Assembly (NCBI RefSeq): GCF_035594125.1
Contig: NC_087157.1
Location: 1,375,001 to 1,439,000 of the forward strand
DNA: 64,000 bases
DNA from: Scylla paramamosain
Lineage: Eukaryota > Arthropoda > Malacostraca > Decapoda > Portunidae
Direction: 5' to 3'
Shown here: one piece after another, positions 1 to 25,851 of the stretch
Position numbering within the stretch: position 1 is the stretch's first letter
Layout: each line of letters starts with the position of its first letter
The notes under the pieces: generated by a model
What the model was told of the DNA's origin: nothing
Seen by the model: the letters and a program-made list of their open reading frames with translations, nothing else
Databases searched by the model: none
Position numbers and translations under genes: made by a program

Positions 1-148
1 AAGGTAATACTACTACTATCAACCTGTGCTTAACACGATACTCTCCTCCCTCCCTTCTCCCTCCCCCAGGTGTTAGGCTTACATCGCCAAGTGCCCCCTT
101 CACATTGGCTATCTGTCTGTCAACATAACTCTCCCGCCCCTCCCCCAC

Positions 149-151
<3 letters not shown>

Positions 152-236
<85 letters not shown>
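152..236. repeat. (TC)n microsatellite, one phase slip
   Basis: Dinucleotide array with a single phase change (TT) at about 200. The Ser-Leu and Arg-Glu frames through it are repeat translations. Confidence 0.97.
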
Positions 237-1691
<1,455 letters not shown>

Positions 1692-1806
1692 CCGCAGTGC
1701 AGTCCTCCTCTGTATGATTCCAGGATGATTCTTGCCGCTGACCGGAACGCTGGCCTAGTTGTAGTCCATACAGGAGGTAAACATTTTTTCCTTTTCTTCC
1801 CTTTAC

Positions 1807-1810
<4 letters not shown>

Positions 1811-1887
<77 letters not shown>
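1811..1887. repeat. (TG)38 microsatellite
   Basis: Perfect array. It is complementary to the (AC)n array that starts 100 bp downstream, so the two could pair in a single strand. Confidence 0.98.
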
Positions 1888-1888
<1 letters not shown>

Positions 1889-1986
1889 TGCATTCTGCAA
1901 TTTAAAAAGCGTTTCTATCGAAGTTCCTTGCTGTTTCTTTATCTTCACGTTGTGTCGCCTCCCATTTCGCACGATGCAATATCCTA

Positions 1987-2087
<101 letters not shown>

Positions 2088-2395
2088 ATGGCTAAGGGAA
2101 GAAGAAAAAAGCGACATGCCAGTATCTTAATCACATTTAGGAACGAATCAACATTGCTCAGTGCCAGGACCAGTGCCAGCGGGAGGAAGCTGTCTGAAAT
2201 CGTGAAGCCTAACGCTGCTGTAAATAAGAATTCCACTCTTATTTCAATTCCACAACAAACCCGCATCTTGGGATCATCCGGCCCGGTGTAAGATGTAGTG
2301 GCGTAGTTAGAGCTGTCTCCCTGGTACTCAATAGTTGGTCCCTACGATTGATGACGGTATTAGCGCCTCCATGTAGCGACAAGAGGGATGGATCC

Positions 2396-2398
<3 letters not shown>

Positions 2399-2461
<63 letters not shown>
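2399..2461. repeat. Poly(T)30 joined to (GT)16
   Basis: A homopolymer T run (2399-2428) passes directly into a (GT)n array (2429-2461). On the minus strand this reads (AC)n followed by poly(A), which can arise at a retroposed poly(A) end or by slippage. I see no retroelement body next to it. Confidence 0.95.
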
Positions 2462-2463
<2 letters not shown>

Positions 2464-2742
2464 GGGAAAGTCATCTTGGTCTTACACATTTTCTTTACTT
2501 TGTGGTTCAGTAAGCGTCTCGATCCTCGTGCTGTACCTGTAGTATAGCGAGCACGATGAAATAGTGCATATGGAAATCCTATTGTTAACGCAGTACACTC
2601 ATGTTTACACAGGTGTCTAGCATGTCGTGTGTGTGACGAAGTGATAGTGACGCTGTGGTAAATGGTGGTGTTGCGCGGAGGCTGTCACGTAACAGTGAGA
2701 ACAAATGGTTACAGTGTCAGTGGCAGCGTCAGAGTAGACCCG

Positions 2743-2796
2743 ATGGCAGCCGTGAAGCCCCACTTCCCCCTCACGGCCGCCTCGCGCGTCTCCTGA
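2743..2796 (+). CDS. Possible upstream ORF in the 5' leader (17 codons)
   Basis: ATG at 2743 followed by GCAGCCGTG and ending at TGA 2794-2796. The encoded 17-residue peptide begins MAAV, like the main ORF, but lies in another frame. If transcription starts at or upstream of the TCAGT at 2717, this ORF would be in the mRNA and could reduce initiation at 2994. There is no evidence of conservation, and it may be a chance ORF in GC-rich DNA. Confidence 0.22.
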   Translation: MAAVKPHFPLTAASRVS

Positions 2797-2881
2797 CCTC
2801 GCGGGAACCGAACTGTGGGCCGAGGCGGAGACAAGCTTCGTGCCGGTCCTGCGAGGGAGTGGAGGGGACAGCGGAGGGCCA

Positions 2882-2914
2882 GGGGGGAGTAGTGGGGCTT
2901 GAGGGGGTTGGGGG
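2882..2914 (+). promoter_or_regulatory. G-quadruplex motif in the 5' leader, with a competing hairpin
   Basis: Four G-runs of at least four bases (2882-2887, 2894-2897, 2903-2907, 2910-2914) are separated by loops of 6, 5 and 2 bases. This is a strong sequence match to the G4 pattern on the presumed sense strand, 80 nt before the start codon. The GGGGCTT at 2894-2900 is also complementary to AAGCCCC at 2933-2939, so a stem could compete with the quadruplex. The motif is visible; a regulatory effect is inferred. Confidence 0.55.
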
Positions 2915-2993
2915 TGGCGGGAGTCCTGAAGAAGCCCCCTGAAGCCCCCAGCATCATCGAGGACATCAGCGTTACTACTCGTCTGGACGCAAG

Positions 2994-3064
2994 ATGGCCG
3001 CCGTGGCTGGTATCTATGGCCTTGGTGACGAGTCTGGACGAAGATACGTGCCAAGCAACTTGTC
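2994..3064 (+). CDS. First coding exon of an unrecognised protein (partial)
   Basis: ATG at 2994 in a good initiation context (A at -3, G at +4) opens 23 codons plus two bases up to TC|GTAAGT at 3065. The peptide starts MAAVAGIYGL and ends RRYVPSNL plus a split Ser codon, giving a phase-2 donor. An in-frame TGA at 2940-2942 precedes the ATG, so it is the first possible start in that frame. The CpG-rich leader, the start context, the compact non-repetitive codons and the full six-base GTAAGT all support a genuine first exon. The position -1 base is C, which is not ideal. I do not recognise the family from this N-terminus. No downstream coding exon is convincing in this window, so the protein would continue beyond it. 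The alternative is a chance ORF inside a CpG-rich leader. Confidence 0.55.
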
Positions 3065-3070
3065 GTAAGT

Positions 3071-4847
<1,777 letters not shown>

Positions 4848-5158
4848 TCTGAAGGCTGTGTTTTGACCTCCACAAGTGTGTCAGTTACCAATCTTTGCTC
4901 CATTTTAGCAGAGTAACGTATCTCTCATAAAAACTCTAAAATTGTTGAATGCTTGTGATGATGAAGTGTTTTCTCGTAGTAGTTCCAGTTCAAAATGGAT
5001 TACGAGGGAACTTAAAGAGGAGGTACTTATAGGGGAGCGCTGTGGAGGCTGACACGATCGTCACGTTACGTATTGTTGTTTGGTTTGCTTGCTTGTCATT
5101 TAAATCGTTGCGGTTGACGTGATGTAGCGGTGTCTTTATCTTGTTTTAGTAATGATAC

Positions 5159-5188
<30 letters not shown>
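5159..5188. repeat. (AAT)10 microsatellite
   Basis: Perfect trinucleotide array in an AT-rich stretch (5140-5290). Confidence 0.95.
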
Positions 5189-5190
<2 letters not shown>

Positions 5191-5440
5191 TAAAGATATA
5201 GCATAAGTAGTGATATTATGGTAATTTTTAATATCATTATTATATTATTAACTTTCATTTTTTAGTTTTTACAATTATTATGACGTGCTTCATCGTGGCA
5301 CAGATGTGACAGTTTATGTTGATTTATATTTTCACGGCCATGATTACGACTTCATGTTATTCATCAAGTAAATGGGCATTGCGTTTTATTCCCGTGATGG
5401 CAACTCTTTCTATTTTTCACTAAAAGATTACATGGTGAAG

Positions 5441-7190
<1,750 letters not shown>

Positions 7191-7271
7191 CCTAATCTAA
7201 TCTAGCTTGACCTAACTGGTTTTATTCTATTACCGAACCTAATTAATGTAACCTAACCAGAACCTACCTAA
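7191..7271. repeat. Degenerate telomere-like CCTAA cluster
   Basis: Five exact CCTAA pentamers occur in 81 bp (7191, 7211, 7238, 7252, 7267), with further near-matches (CCTAC, CTTAC) in the flanks. CCTAA is the complement of the TTAGG telomere repeat of most arthropods, so this may be a decayed interstitial telomeric repeat or an old AACCT microsatellite. Confidence 0.45.
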
Positions 7272-7685
7272 GTTAACATTACCTACTTAAAGTTTACTGG
7301 AGTGGGCAATATTCATGTGATCCAGAAAGATTTCATAAAAAAAAAATGCTTTCTTGATATTTTGAGGTTTTCAACTTTTTTCCTAAAGATGTCTCTAAAC
7401 TTCGTGTCATGAGCGGCGTTGTATTTTGTCCTGGCGTTCATAGTCGCATCTTGGGTCTGGTCCTCGCCTTTTCTCCTCTCTCCTCTTGTCCAGCAGCGGC
7501 ACACAATTCACTGCTGAACTCTACTCCTCTTCTCTTGCTTATCAAGATTTAATCCGCATCTCAGATCCTTTCTCTCTCTTGCCTCTAAGCTTTATGAATG
7601 GCCTCCGACTTTGTGTTTACCTTGAAAGTGGAGTTTTACTTTTAGGAGTTGAGCAGCTGCGTGTGATCATAGATTAACTGTTTTT

Positions 7686-8589
<904 letters not shown>

Positions 8590-8590
8590 G

Positions 8591-8687
8591 AGGCTGCTAC
8601 AAGGTGTCTGAGGTGCCAACGACAGGCATTAATCAGAGTTTTCTCACACCTAAAAAGCGACTCCGCGGCGCGAACCAATTAAGATAA
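8591..8687 (+). other. Possible exon using a microsatellite-derived acceptor
   Basis: The (TC)60 tract ends in CAG at 8588-8590. Joined to exon 1 (phase 2), the following sequence stays open for 31 codons after the split codon (starts GCYKVSEVPT, contains the basic run KKRLR) and stops at TAA 8685-8687. The phase match and open frame are visible. A 120-bp pure CT tract leaves no nearby branch-point adenine, and there is no evidence of use, so chance is likely. Confidence 0.15.
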
Positions 8688-9230
8688 GGCGGTATGGGAG
8701 AATTTATTACACAGCAGTCTGCTCCCTAATTTATTTTATGAAATTGTATGTTAAAATCGTAAACGAATTTTTCACAGATTGTTAACATTGATTGTAGCTT
8801 ATGAAACCGAGAACCCTGTTACAAGTATGGAGTTCAATTTGCCGTACATGTGTGGAGAGGCTAAGCTCGTTATGCCAGGTAGATCTTCCCTGAACACTCC
8901 CTTCCTTCCTTCACTGTTTCTCTGAAGGTTTGTCGTGTGGTTAGTGGTGTGGCGTATCAGTGCTTCTTTCTCCCCTGCCTTGTTGCCAGTGTAACGCACC
9001 TCCAGCTAATCACCTCCATATTTATGTAAGAAGTTCGACATATATTTATCGCTCAAAAAAGAAAAAAAAAGTGAGTGATGGCCTCTTAAAACACGTGGGC
9101 TATAAGTTTAGTACGCGGAGATGATAAAGTTGACTAAGAGCTTCTTCAGACATTAATCATGTGATATGAATATTGACGGGGGTGGGTCAAGGGGTAGTCC
9201 TGTGCCCCCTTATTCCCCCTTCCCTCCCCC

Positions 9231-9420
<190 letters not shown>

Positions 9421-9568
9421 TAAAGTGGGCTGAGATCATTCGTAGTTTCGTTAGCCACAGGAAGAGAGTGTGATGTTTGTGTGTTTTTGTGCCATTAAAA
9501 ACACGGAATATACTTAGCACCACATTAGCGCCGTAAAGGTAAAGGACATTGAGGGAGTGGTTACATAG

Positions 9569-13116
<3,548 letters not shown>

Positions 13117-13882
13117 ACACAATTTTACTTTCCTTATTTTTAGTTTGTTTTTTTTTTCGACATCCAACATTTGATTTCTTTTTTTCTTATTTTCGATATT
13201 TTTTTCAGATATTTCACATTGATTTCTTTTCTTCCTTCACTACTTTTAGTCTTTTTTTTTTATCTACTGTTTCTTTTCGGTGCTGTGTTTTGACGTAAAT
13301 CTTGGACCGTGACGGCTTTCGGGAAGGAACGTGAAGTGAAACAGAGAGTGAGTGAGTGAGTTAGTGATTGCTATGGTAAATCTTGAAATCCAATATAATG
13401 TGGTGCTAATCTAGTGCAGTTTTGAAAGACACTACTAACTGCAAGTAGAGTAACAGACTAGTTCATAATTTTCATGCCTTTATATATTTTTTTTTCACAA
13501 AGTAAGATAATGTAGGGTAACTCAATGTGACAAGTATAATATTTTCATCAGGACTCAAATTACGACTCAAATCACATCAACATCAAAGTGAACAGAATAA
13601 CATGAACGATACTCGCGAGAAATGGAAACGTCTCAGTCTTTACTTATTAGATTATTTCCACTTGCCGATGATTAGAATGGGATGGCGTGTGCATAGGTGC
13701 GATGGCGGCCTATGAGAAAGGGAAATAAGACCTCATACTTGTCGGCCGTATCTACTTGCATGTACTTTTGGCATTCTTGTGCTCGATTCACCCGCCTCGG
13801 AGTTTACCGTACTAGTTTATAACCGGTGGCGTGACTCGGTTCATCCAGTTACCTTTACAAGACACGTCACTGGAGGCAAGGT

Positions 13883-13885
<3 letters not shown>

Positions 13886-13919
<34 letters not shown>
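13886..13919. repeat. (TG)17 microsatellite
   Basis: Short perfect dinucleotide array. Confidence 0.96.
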
Positions 13920-13920
<1 letters not shown>

Positions 13921-14049
13921 CTAATCTTCACAAAGGAACACACAGGAAGAACAAGCTGCTGTACACCTGTTGGCCCATAGGAGGCTTTTTTTTTTTTTAA
14001 TCAACTATCTAATCCTTTGTAAGAGATGCAGGATAATTAAGGTGAATTC

Positions 14050-14315
14050 TCCTCCTGTCATTGTCATCATTTCTCCTCACCTGTTTCATTATTCCTCTTC
14101 CCACGCTTTTCGTTTTCATTTATCTTTCATTTCCTCTCTTACACCCATTTCTTCCTTGCTTCCATCACTTTCCTTTCTCCTTAATCTCCTCTTTCCCTTC
14201 CCTTTTTCTTTTCTTCCCCTTCGTTCCCTTTTTCCTATCTTTCCTTTTCCTTTCCTTCTTTTACCTATCTCATTATTTTTTCACTTCGCCTTCGTCATCG
14301 TAATCCTAGTCTACT
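14050..14315. repeat. Polypyrimidine low-complexity tract
   Basis: About 260 bp of mostly C and T on the + strand, rich in TTCC and CTTT words. It runs into the (TCC)n array. The Phe-Leu-Ser-Pro open frames here are composition artefacts. Confidence 0.85.
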
Positions 14316-14394
14316 TCCTCCTCCTCCTCCTCCTCCTCCTCCTCCTCCTCCTCCTCCTCCTCCTCCTCCTCCTCCTCCTCCTCCTCCTCCTCCT
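14316..14394. repeat. (TCC)26 microsatellite
   Basis: Perfect trinucleotide array; the poly-Leu frame through it is a repeat translation. Confidence 0.97.
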
Positions 14395-14512
14395 ACTCTC
14401 CCCTTGCTTTCCCTGTCTAGCTATCTTCATTACTGCCCTTGTGTTACCACCTCATGCTGCTGTCGACTTAACCTGGGAACAAATATGCAGTGTTTATGTT
14501 AGCGCGTGCATG

Positions 14513-14514
<2 letters not shown>

Positions 14515-14599
<85 letters not shown>
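14515..14599. repeat. (CA)42 microsatellite
   Basis: Perfect dinucleotide array. Confidence 0.98.
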
Positions 14600-14601
<2 letters not shown>

Positions 14602-14871
14602 TGTTTTTCGCCCACTCACCTAAAGGATTAACTTTTAAAAACGTATTTGTGCGGTTCTTCTGTAGCTTGTGTTCGGGTGCTCGCCACGTGACTGGACAAA
14701 AAGAAGTCGATCAACCACCTGAGCCATTGCGATTCCTTACTTCGTGGAGACAGAATACAGGGAGGGAGGAAGGAAGGGATAGTGAGAGGGAGGGGGAAGG
14801 ACTCCGTGAAATAAAAGCAGAGGGGAGAAGGTGGTAAAAAAAAAGAACGTGCATGCAGGTCAACACTTGCA

Positions 14872-17540
<2,669 letters not shown>

Positions 17541-17799
17541 CGCTCGCTTTGACCGTGGTTGTGCAGTATTCATTACCCACCGCGGGAGACCTTTACCAGT
17601 GTTATAGCGCCGTCCCACTCGCAGCCTTCCACCTACATTCCTACGCATCCCCCTGACATGCTATCCTGCCCACCTGCCCTCGTCTACTTCCACTGCTGTC
17701 CTTATATTCTTTTATTGATCGAAAAGGAAGCTCAAGTAATGACACAACTTAGGTAATCTTGCTGCATAGATAGAAATAAGGATCTTTTTCAATTTTTTT

Positions 17800-17834
17800 A
17801 CTAGTATTTTTTTTTTTTTACATGTTAGGTAAGG
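17800..17834 (+). promoter_or_regulatory. Weak ratchet-like splice site (TAG joined to GTAAGG)
   Basis: A possible branch point (TTTAC, A at 17800) and a 13-base T tract precede ACATGTTAG, which ends at 17828 and joins GTAAGG directly at 17829. An acceptor fused to a donor is the layout of a recursive splicing site. It deviates from the consensus by TAG rather than CAG, G at donor +6, and a 7-base non-pyrimidine spacer. It may be chance. Confidence 0.25.
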
Positions 17835-17856
17835 TAATGGCATTGAGCATGGAATA

Positions 17857-17972
<116 letters not shown>

Positions 17973-18188
17973 AGTGTAATTACTCGATATTTTCTTTAGC
18001 TGTCTTTTGCAGTGCTTTTTATATCTCTGCTTAATTCACCTCGCGGCTGTTTATTCAGTGTGTTGCTCGTACGTTTGATTCAGTGCCGGTCTTCGATACG
18101 GAAAGACACGGACTGGCACTCGTCTGAAGCTTGGCATGTTAGAGTGCAATGGCCTGATGCCAGAGGGAGGACCTTTAAGTTGGGCTAC

Positions 18189-18315
<127 letters not shown>

Positions 18316-18420
18316 GTGTTCCACAATATTATTTTTTTAAGTCAAATGAGGCGAAACACACCTGTGAATGTTCTTGTGCTGTGATGTTACTCCTTAAACA
18401 GGAGGCTTACTTATATCTAA

Positions 18421-18521
<101 letters not shown>

Positions 18522-18799
18522 ACCTACTTTTTTGTCCTATGTGTGACCTTTAACATGTGGAGCGGTAACCTTGGCACTTCTTTGTCATGGTCCTCTGCGT
18601 GGTTCTCGCTTCACGCGGCGTTCGTCTCGTCAACAGTTGATGCTTTATGTTGGGATGATGGCTTTGATGTACAGTTGTAGGGAAAGTTTGTACCTAGTTC
18701 TCCGTTTCGCTGTTGAATTTCAGCCTTTATACTTTCTGGTAGAGCTGTATAAGTATATGCTTATGAACTTTACGACTGTCACACCTACAATTTTTTTTC

Positions 18800-18890
18800 T
18801 TTTTTATTCATTTATTTATTTTATTTATTTATTCATTTATTCATTTATCTATTTTATTTGTTTGTTTATTTATTTATTTTGTTTTCTTGC
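18800..18890. repeat. Degenerate (TTTA/TTCA)n tetranucleotide tract
   Basis: Imperfect TTTATTTATTCATT-type repeats over about 90 bp. A shorter (TTTA)n lies at about 21060-21080. Confidence 0.85.
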
Positions 18891-19712
18891 CCATTAAAAA
18901 TACGATTGTAAAGTAATGGTTTCGGAAGATTACAACGAGTCGCAAACAGCAACACATCTTTGTATTTTCATGGCTATTTTTTCAGTTACTCCACATTAAC
19001 TGCTAATTGGATAAATAAAAAGTCCAAAGGATTATACAAATTAACACAGTATGCCTTTGCCTTGATGTGGTTTGGTATGGGTATCACATACTGTGTGCTG
19101 TGGTAGAGAAGCAAGAAGTAGTGCACACTTGTCTACGATGGTCACGCACACTTGTGAGGCCACGCTGGCTGAGGAACACACTTGAACTTTACGGTAAACA
19201 ACATGACTCATTCTACGATCAAAGAATCGATACTTTGTTTACAACCGACCACCATAAAAGATTTGGAGTCTATGGACGGAGAATGGACCACTTTCTTCAA
19301 ATATTGGGCACTTGAAGCTGCGTCCCTTAGATAGAGAGAGATCTTTACAAAATACAAACAATGTGGGGCCTTCAGCTGTACTAGGATCGAATTTTGAGTC
19401 TCTGGCCAAGAGCTGATAGGCTGCGACAGGCGAGGAACTGGGTAGGTGGAAAAGGAGGAAAGGTGGACAGGTGGATGAGTGGATATATTCACACACCTGG
19501 TGAGACTTGGGTTACCAGTAGGTGGTTCCAAGGCGGGCGGTGCGGGAGGGGAGAGTAGAAAGAGTAAGGTGAAGTGTTGGGGATTGTATTACCTCACTCT
19601 ATAAGAAGACCCGTGAAGATGGTAATGACGTGTAGGGAGGGAACAAGTTAAATTAGCCTGAAGGTTGATTTTACTCATTGACAATCTTAACAACGGTTAA
19701 GTCATGTGTGGA

Positions 19713-19713
<1 letters not shown>

Positions 19714-19786
<73 letters not shown>
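19714..19786. repeat. (TG)36 microsatellite
   Basis: Perfect dinucleotide array. Confidence 0.98.
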
Positions 19787-21596
<1,810 letters not shown>

Positions 21597-21676
21597 ACAT
21601 ATAACTAGGGAGAAATGATTGCTTTATTTCGAGGGGGACCTGCACCTAATTTATCTGTAAACATGTACATAAGCTG

Positions 21677-21905
<229 letters not shown>

Positions 21906-22237
21906 GTGCGGCATGCGTCCTTGGGCCGAGCTGCCCGACCGTCCAAATGTCAGGCTGCCAACTGAGTACCTGGAGAGGGAATGTCCACCCATGTGACTCG
22001 AGTGTGTTAAGGGAGAGTCGATGGGAGAGGTGAGGGGAGGCAGAGGAGGGAGGGGGAAGTCGATGAGAGAGAACACTTGAGGTAGGAAGCTGTAAGATTA
22101 AAGGATCACATGATAAGGAGGAAATGGTGTTCTTCGTCTAAAGGTCACACGGTGAACTGCTGAGTGAAGACTGCTCTTCATAACGTGAGGCGCCGCTGTG
22201 CTTTTGTGAGAAGGAAAAGAAAGACTCGAAGAAAAGC

Positions 22238-22239
<2 letters not shown>

Positions 22240-22297
<58 letters not shown>
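22240..22297. repeat. (GA)29 microsatellite
   Basis: Perfect array, in the minority orientation for this half of the window. Confidence 0.97.
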
Positions 22298-22299
<2 letters not shown>

Positions 22300-22590
22300 A
22301 AAGATGAATTATTACAGCTCAATTATTTTCAAGTCAGCGAAATATACTGCAGGCCAAAAGATGACTGAAGCATTGTAAAAATAAGAAGAAATGTATTGGA
22401 TATTAATATTTTCTGCCAGATACCAATAATTTTGCCGAGTATTAGACGAATAACGGCGACCTGAATTATTAGAAAGACCATTCTGTGGACAAACAAACCG
22501 CACATCAACTGAAAGTACGTAACAATTTGATAGACTGCTGCACCTAATGAGATAAAAGTATAAATGAATATATAATCTTTGTTGCATGTT

Positions 22591-22706
22591 TGTTGTTGCA
22601 TCAAAGCCAGAATATGAGGAGGGTGCGTGGGGAGAGTCTGTGCAATTCTGTTGTTGCATCAAAGCCAGGGTGTGAGGAGGGTGTGTGGGGAGAGGCTGTG
22701 CAATTC
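22591..22706. repeat. 58-bp tandem duplication, two copies
   Basis: Copies at 22591-22648 and 22649-22706 begin TGTTGTTGCATCAAAGCCAG and end CTGTGCAATTC. They are the same length and differ at about five positions, so the duplication is fairly recent. Confidence 0.93.
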
Positions 22707-24200
22707 AGTGAGGCATGGCCACGCCCCGCCGCTCAGCGGTACAGCAGCCTCGCACACGCTGGCCAGTACGGCACTACATCATGGCATAACCAATATAACC
22801 TTCCTTCCTTCCTTCAATAAAACGCACGCACCGTGGAATCCGCGTCAGCCGTACATCTACAGCAGCATTTAAGCAACCGGGGAGCAGGTGATGTGCGGCA
22901 TTCTGTTCACTAGGTACTCCGAAAGTGAAATGTTTGTTGAGTGTGCATCAATTATTGAAACCTACAGCGCTCCCCCGGATGGTCTGGGTCGATGAGGCAT
23001 CGATCCTTCTGGTTCGATGGTTCGTCAGCCTTCTGCCACCGAGGCCCACCTGGTCTCACCACCACCACCACCACTACTACTACCACCACCACCACCACCA
23101 CCACCTTCACTAGCCACGTCACTGTTAAAAGCTCGGCCCTCCAGTGGGATGCCGACTCCCTTCCTCCCTCTCTCCCCGCCAGTGTGAGGCTTGCATTACA
23201 GGAGACTGATTTGCGATCAAGTGATGATGGTTCAGGGCTGGGGACGAGCTTGAGACTGAGGTATGGATAAACCCTTACAGAACCCCGTCTCCTCAGGATC
23301 TGCTTCTCAAATGTTAGTGAAGACGTAGGGACGACTGCTGTCACCAATGACAACTGTGTCCCTCATTACAAAAAAAAAAAAAAAAAATTATATGCAAAGA
23401 TAAACCATCTAAAAAAAAAAAGTGGAAACTGAGACCACGGGCTTAAACAACGATCAGGGAAGCTATGAAATAAGACGTTCATGGCACGATAAGGGAGTAT
23501 CTCGATCAAGTGTTGTTTGAATGTATCTTCCTCATCAAAACGCTTCATACTCAAGTAAAATTAGGCGTGACTCGTATAAACCTTTATTTTCTGATTTTTC
23601 ATTACAAAACCATAGCACCCTCATGTAAATTCAGCCACCGAAGATTCCTCCGTAAAGATCTCATCTAAAATGATTCCTTCATGATACATTCCTCTAACTT
23701 GTCCCAACGTAATTCATATGGAGAAAAGCTTCTGTATGAGAGGTTGGTATGAAAGGTTGGTTGGGAAAATCGACTCGGGGAAATTCCAAACACACACACA
23801 CACACACACACAAACACACACAGTCTTACGGAGAATATGTCCTGCAGTAAGTTACTAGGAATGAAATAAAGATTGTAACTGGGAAGAAAAATGTTGATAT
23901 AATAACAACAACTGCAAGAATATTAGCAGTACCAGCAGCGGTTGTATTATTAATTCCTGATTTTCCAGTTTTATATGCAAGACCAGCAGCAGCAGAGGAT
24001 AAGCAGGAGGAGAGATGTGAGACGAAAATAAACTATACTGCTTCTTACTAACACGTTTACCGCCAAGGGAGAGAAATTCAATTATCAGGTTCATCTGACA
24101 CGTTCACTGAATCAGAATACTGCCGTTTTCTTCCTCCTTGCTACTCCCTGACTGTGTTTTAGATTAACACTTGCCTCAGCGAGGAAGGTGAGACATACGC

Positions 24201-24203
<3 letters not shown>
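22707..24203. other. Unique sequence with short simple repeats
   Basis: (CAC)n-type repeats at 23057-23105, an A17 run at about 23370 and a short (CA)n at 23790-23821. No coding signal was found. Confidence 0.55.

Positions 24204-24278
<75 letters not shown>
24204..24278. repeat. (AG)37 microsatellite
   Basis: Perfect dinucleotide array. Confidence 0.98.
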
Positions 24279-24280
<2 letters not shown>

Positions 24281-25048
24281 CATTTCATAACTAGGGAAAA
24301 AAATAAGATCACTAAATAATGTAAATAAAAAATACCAACACCACAACTTTATTAATAAAAATCTGCTTCTCTGAATTTTCATGAATAGTCATCAATCTGG
24401 AGCAAGACCGTCACGCTGAATACTCGCAAGGCTCCTCAGCGCCTTGGTATTACACTGAAACTCATCTTTGCGGGGACTTGCTGCTAAAACTTAACACATT
24501 TTACCCTCGCATCTCTAAGCGTGGCGGAAAAGACCAACAAACACTTCATTTTTACATGGCTAAAGATACACCCTGCTAGATTTCACTCTGGCACTGATAT
24601 ATTTAGACATCCTCAGGTTTGATTTTTTCCACCCTGCAGCTGTTTGAGTGTTTTTTTCTTCCTATATTTTTTTTTACCTTCGCACTACGTCACGCCTTCG
24701 TCCTTGAACCCCGTCGGTCTTACGTCCTTCCTTTCCTTCCCTTCCTTTCTTCCCTGGATTTGGACGACAGGGCTGAGGATAGATAAGCTTCGTTAAGTGG
24801 GTGCCTGTCTGCTGACCCAGATGTTACAAAGACGAATGACCCTCAACAAAATTGATATGTGAGTCTTTCCTCTTGTGTGATGTCCGTCTAGCTCTCGCGT
24901 GTGGCCGAAATGGAGAAACTAGCCTGTTTTTGTCGCTTTAAGTGAGATTTTTTTTTTTTCTCATGCTCTTCTCGCATTTAACGTAAGTATTCCCCCTTCT
25001 TTTTTTTTGGTGTTAACGTAAGTCACAATTTTCTGGTGTTTCGTGTTT

Positions 25049-25172
<124 letters not shown>

Positions 25173-25523
25173 TACCTTTTTTCTTCTTCATTCTTATTTT
25201 CAGTACTTCATTTTGTGAACTTTTCCTTACACCAAGTTTTTTTTTCTCTTTTTCCGTTTTTCTCACGCTACACTTAATTCTCTTTTTTCCCCACTTTGCG
25301 TTCTGTTTCCTTTTACCTCTATTTTTTTTTCCTTTCTCTGTTTTGTCTTTCCATTACTTAATTTTTTTCTCTTTTTTTTCACTTTTATTCTTCTCTCCCA
25401 CGTTTCTCCTCATTGACATCCTTCCCTGCTTTCCTCCACCGTTCGCTTTCATCTCATCATTCTTTGGTAATGAACCACAACTTCCAATTAACGTGATGCC
25501 ATAGACGAAAGTTTTAACTGACG

Positions 25524-25525
<2 letters not shown>

Positions 25526-25599
<74 letters not shown>
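25526..25599. repeat. (TG)37 microsatellite
   Basis: Perfect dinucleotide array. Confidence 0.98.
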
Positions 25600-25600
<1 letters not shown>

Positions 25601-25688
25601 CAAAGCAGAACGGGTAGACTTAGACGTATAAGTATTGCCAGACCTACACAGAGACGAAATGACTGTTAGAATTTACCATCGATGAAAA

Positions 25689-25833
<145 letters not shown>

Positions 25834-25851
25834 CAGCTCCCTTCCAGAATC

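Larger units (their letters stand above)
2655..2993 (+). promoter_or_regulatory. CpG-rich promoter and 5' leader region
   Basis: This is the most GC- and CpG-rich part of the first 10 kb (GCCGCC, CGCGCG, GGCGG clusters), and it lies directly before the proposed start codon at 2994. An arthropod-type initiator TCAGT sits at 2717-2721 with no TATA box about 30 bp upstream; a TATA-less, CpG-rich promoter is plausible. The exact transcription start is not determined by the sequence. It could also be part of a longer spliced leader. Confidence 0.4.

Noticed and set aside
61..75. C/T tract with CAG joined to GTGTTA at the window start
   Set aside because: It has a good pyrimidine tract, but the donor half is poor and it lies upstream of the only supported gene start.
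2399..2461. Poly(T)-(GT)n as the 3' end of a minus-strand retroelement
   Set aside because: No element body, reverse-transcriptase frame or target-site duplication is visible next to it.
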